Assembly (NCBI GenBank): GCA_016293915.1
Contig: JAEDCY010000057.1
Location: 1 to 13,776, forward strand
Source: Treponema sp.
GTDB taxonomy: Bacteria > Spirochaetota > Spirochaetia > Treponematales > Treponemataceae
Direction: 5' to 3'
DNA: 13,776 nucleotides
Part shown: piece after piece, positions 12,171-13,776 of the stretch
How the letters are laid out: every line of letters starts with the position of its first letter
How positions within the stretch are numbered: position 1 is the stretch's first letter
The notes under the pieces: generated by a model
Database searches by the model: none
What the model saw: the letters and a program-made list of their open reading frames with translations, nothing else
What the model was told of the DNA's origin: nothing
Position numbers and translations under genes: made by a program

Positions 12171-12205
12171 ATATGCAATATATTGCATATAATCAAAAAT
12201 GTCAA
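12171..12205 (-). promoter_or_regulatory. MarR promoter with a 20-bp palindromic operator on the -10
   Basis: On the minus strand TTGACA (12205-12200), a 17-bp spacer and TATATT (12182-12177) make a near-consensus promoter. ATATGCAATATATTGCATAT (12171-12190) is a perfect 20-bp palindrome covering the -10. Only 6 nt separate TATATT from ATG 12170, so the mRNA should start at or beside the start codon. The position of the palindrome is ideal for repression by the gene's own product. Confidence 0.7.
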
Positions 12206-12239
12206 ATTGTTAAATAAAAAGGATTCTGTGATAAGTTTT

Positions 12240-12776
12240 CTATCCTCTCAATTTAATTCTGACATAATATCCGCTCTGATCTTTATGATGAATGACACCA
12301 CCATTTTTTAACATAACGCGGAGGCTTGCAGGATTATCAATATTGCAGTGAAGATAGAGTTCATTTTCTGGGACGATTTTTCGCGCCTCCTCTATCAAAA
12401 GTTTAAGACCCTGCGTACAGTAACCAAGTCCACGATACTCTTTTTTGATGAACTGACCAACGTGGCCGCTCCCATTTTCGAGTGCAGCATTCAGATGATG
12501 ACGTAGCCTGAGTTCCCCGACAATTTTGTGAGTTGCACGGTCATCAGCATTACCTTCATCACTCCAGAGAAAATAAAAAGTTTCCGGAACAAATCCCTCC
12601 GGCAGATTTTTACCAAGCGAAAAATCAACCATACGAGGCAAAACTGTAGATTTAAAATCTTCTAACGAAACATCATGGTAATCATTTAAAAATCCGTTTT
12701 CGTCAGCCGGCTTTGCAGCAACAAAGGCGTGAAGTTTTCCCAGGTCTTCATAGTTTGCGGGTTTCAAGTATAGCAT
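12240..12776 (-). CDS. GNAT-family N-acetyltransferase (predicted acetyltransferase type)
   Basis: 178 residues. The acetyl-CoA-binding core is HVGQFIKKEYRGLGYCTQGL (R-G-L-G-Y as the R/Q-x-x-G-x-G/A loop, with the second Gly replaced by Tyr-Cys), followed by motif B LYLHCNIDNPASLRVMLKNG. The strand IVGELRLRHHLN precedes it. This resembles the predicted acetyltransferases that share the H-V-G-x-x-I-x-x-x-x-R-G-x-G-Y pattern. The substrate is unknown. No Shine-Dalgarno is visible; it starts 19 nt after the VapC stop on the same strand, so it may be read through from the toxin-antitoxin operon. The long spacing to the MarR gene suggests a separate unit downstream. Confidence 0.82.
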   Translation of the reverse strand: MLYLKPANYEDLGKLHAFVAAKPADENGFLNDYHDVSLEDFKSTVLPRMVDFSLGKNLPEGFVPETFYFLWSDEGNADDRATHKIVGELRLRHHLNAALENGSGHVGQFIKKEYRGLGYCTQGLKLLIEEARKIVPENELYLHCNIDNPASLRVMLKNGGVIHHKDQSGYYVRIKLRG

Positions 12777-12795
12777 ATTTTTTTATTCATTTTAT

Positions 12796-13224
12796 CTACG
12801 CTGTAAACCAGTCTTCCAGGCGCAGAAAGGATTTTTCCTTAAACTGTTCAAAATCTGAAGTATTGTGGGTTACCAGCACCATTCCGTTAGACACCGCTGT
12901 TGCTGCAATCTGAGAATCATAGTAAGAAACTGTTTTCCCGTTTTTTTCCGCTGCAGCCTGGATTTCGCCACAGATTTGAGCGGAGAACTTGTCGAAAGAG
13001 ATGACTTCCATATTCAAATCTAAATTATTTACAAAACTTTTAAGAGTTTTTTTCCGCTTACCTTCTGGCATTCTAGATACACCACGAATTATTTCCTGCC
13101 AGGTTACGGAAGATATTGCACACAAATCCTTTCTGGCATTGTAAAAATTTATAACCTGCTCATCAGGTCTTTCCTTAACAAATTCTGAAACAATATTTGT
13201 ATCTAATAAATAAGTCTTTTTCAT
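12796..13224 (-). CDS. vapC: PIN-domain toxin, VapC type
   Basis: 142 residues, the usual size of VapC ribonucleases. The acidic PIN active site is complete: Asp8 in YLLDTNIVSEF, Glu44 in VTWQEIIRG, Asp103 in YYDSQIAATA and Asp124 in VTHNTSDFEQF. These bind Mg2+ or Mn2+ and cut RNA, typically tRNA or rRNA, when the antitoxin is lost (family knowledge). GGGAGGA precedes the ATG. The antitoxin gene lies 18 nt upstream on the same strand, the standard order with antitoxin first. It could also be named a FitB-like PIN protein, because the antitoxin is of Phd type. Cytoplasmic. Confidence 0.88.
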   Translation of the reverse strand: MKKTYLLDTNIVSEFVKERPDEQVINFYNARKDLCAISSVTWQEIIRGVSRMPEGKRKKTLKSFVNNLDLNMEVISFDKFSAQICGEIQAAAEKNGKTVSYYDSQIAATAVSNGMVLVTHNTSDFEQFKEKSFLRLEDWFTA

Positions 13225-13242
13225 TTTGAATCCTCCCTAACT

Positions 13243-13509
13243 CTAAGCCCAAGGATCTTTGGATGGATCCGGGCACTCTCTTGATGGTGTAAAATCAAAT
13301 CCTGTATCATCAAGTTCACCTTCATGTTCTTTACGCCACTTAGTAAGCCAATCAACTTTATTTGCTTTTCTGTCTTCATATTCCTCATAGCTCATAATCA
13401 CCGCCACCGGCTTATCATATCGGGTAAGCTCAACAACCTCGCCCTCTTCCGCACATTTTACCAGCGCAGAAAAATTATTACGCGCCTCATAAATAGAAGT
13501 TCTGCACAT
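13243..13509 (-). CDS. Phd/YefM-type antitoxin
   Basis: From ATG 13509 it has 88 residues; AGGAGGT lies 4 nt upstream, and the GTG at 13515 within it is not the start. The N-terminal half is the Phd/YefM DNA-binding fold: TSIYEARNNFSALVKCAEEG, then VVELTRYDKPVAVIMSYEEY, a textbook match. The C-terminal half is acidic and Trp/Pro-rich (VDWLTKWRKEHEGELDDTGF, ending DPSKDPWA) and should wrap the toxin as an unstructured neutralising arm. With VapC it forms a toxin-antitoxin operon that normally represses itself. Its 5' leader is the structured repeat also found before the DUF3737 gene, an unusual arrangement for a toxin-antitoxin locus. Confidence 0.88.
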   Translation of the reverse strand: MCRTSIYEARNNFSALVKCAEEGEVVELTRYDKPVAVIMSYEEYEDRKANKVDWLTKWRKEHEGELDDTGFDFTPSRECPDPSKDPWA

Positions 13510-13513
13510 AGAC

Positions 13514-13604
13514 ACCTCCTGTGTAAGGCTGCCGGTCAGAGCAGCCGGTGTTCAATAGCAAAGCGTTAAAAAAAATTGCGATGCAGCAATTTTTTAGCTT
13601 TACC
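13514..13604 (-). promoter_or_regulatory. Structured 5' leader repeat, copy 2 (upstream of antitoxin gene)
   Basis: The minus-strand counterpart of 7421-7511. It contains the AT-rich hairpin (AAAAAATTGC, TGCATC, GCAATTTTTT), the shared AACGCTTTGCTAT segment, the hairpin GGCTGC-TCTGACCG-GCAGCC (13546-13527) and TTACACAGGAGGT running into the antitoxin start. The loop TCTGACCG is identical to copy 1, while the stem differs by paired changes. From 13605 to 13654 I see nothing. Confidence 0.65.
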
Positions 13605-13654
13605 TCATTTCTGATTTCATAAAGATTCTAACATGAGAAAATATTCTGGTCAAC

Positions 13655-13776
13655 TTAAAATTTGTTAGCCAACATATTTATTTGTTTGCGCGATTCAATC
13701 CCCAGCTTTTCAAAAATTGTCGACATATGGCGTTTTACTGTTTCTGTAGAAATGTAAAGCTCCTCTGCAATCTGGG
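13655..13776 (-). CDS. LuxR-type regulator, C-terminal HTH only (partial, N-terminus beyond window)
   Basis: The minus-strand frame from the window edge to TAA 13657-13655 encodes QIAEELYISTETVKRHMSTI, then FEKLGIESRKQINMLANKF. This is the second half of the LuxR/FixJ four-helix HTH with its canonical I-A-x-x-L-x-I-S-x-x-T-V-K-x-H recognition helix and the K-L-G-I-x-x-R dimer helix. Only 40 codons are inside the window, so the sensor type (receiver, MalT-like or other) is unknown. The stop is close behind the domain, as usual. Confidence 0.85.
   Translation of the reverse strand, partial: QIAEELYISTETVKRHMSTIFEKLGIESRKQINMLANKF

Overview
The window looks like chromosomal accessory DNA from a moderately AT-rich host-associated spirochaete, most likely a Treponema (inference). 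The grounds are gene content (exported flavodoxin/FGE-like protein, DUF4405 membrane protein, DUF3737 protein, many small flavoproteins and one-component regulators), a relaxed spirochaete-style lipobox, and an unusual load of dispersed palindromic repeats. No rRNA, tRNA, CRISPR array or transposase was seen.

Layout. 1-654 (-) is the N-terminal part of an AraC-type regulator fused to a degenerate GyrB-like ATPase domain. 655-1248 holds a palindromic operator, a possible AraC remnant and a GC-rich structured block. 1249-2804 (+) has a GNAT acetyltransferase, a frameshifted AraC/cupin remnant and an acyl-ACP thioesterase. 2833-3462 (-) is a TetR repressor divergent from a redox-type cluster (3732-7396, +): a broken alpha/beta hydrolase, a cyclophilin-like lipoprotein, a broken flavodoxin, an exported FGE-like/flavodoxin fusion and a DUF4405 membrane protein. 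7518-8735 (+) carries a DUF3737 protein and an ABM-family monooxygenase. 8762-10134 has a divergent HAD hydrolase and 2H phosphoesterase. 10135-12170 (-) is an operon of MarR regulator, flavodoxin and polytopic membrane protein ending in an FMN-binding-domain remnant. 12240-13509 (-) is a Phd/VapC toxin-antitoxin pair plus a GNAT acetyltransferase. 13655-13776 (-) is the C-terminus of a LuxR-type regulator running off the window.

Two themes stand out. First, flavin/quinone redox: intact flavodoxin domains at 5239-6666 and 11140-11664, remnants of a third flavodoxin and of an FMN-binding protein, an ABM monooxygenase and a putative haem-b membrane protein, under TetR and MarR control. Second, repeats: at least five families occur here. 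They include three copies of a structured element resembling flavo-1 RNA, 62-bp palindromes and CTTCGACAAGCTCA repeats that are read in frame inside proteins, and a 91-bp leader in front of two unrelated genes whose stem differs by compensatory changes. Two neighbouring genes are decayed in the same way: an N-terminus joined to a very short out-of-frame C-terminus, directly followed by a flavo-1-like element.

Family names come from reading the translations; no database search was run.
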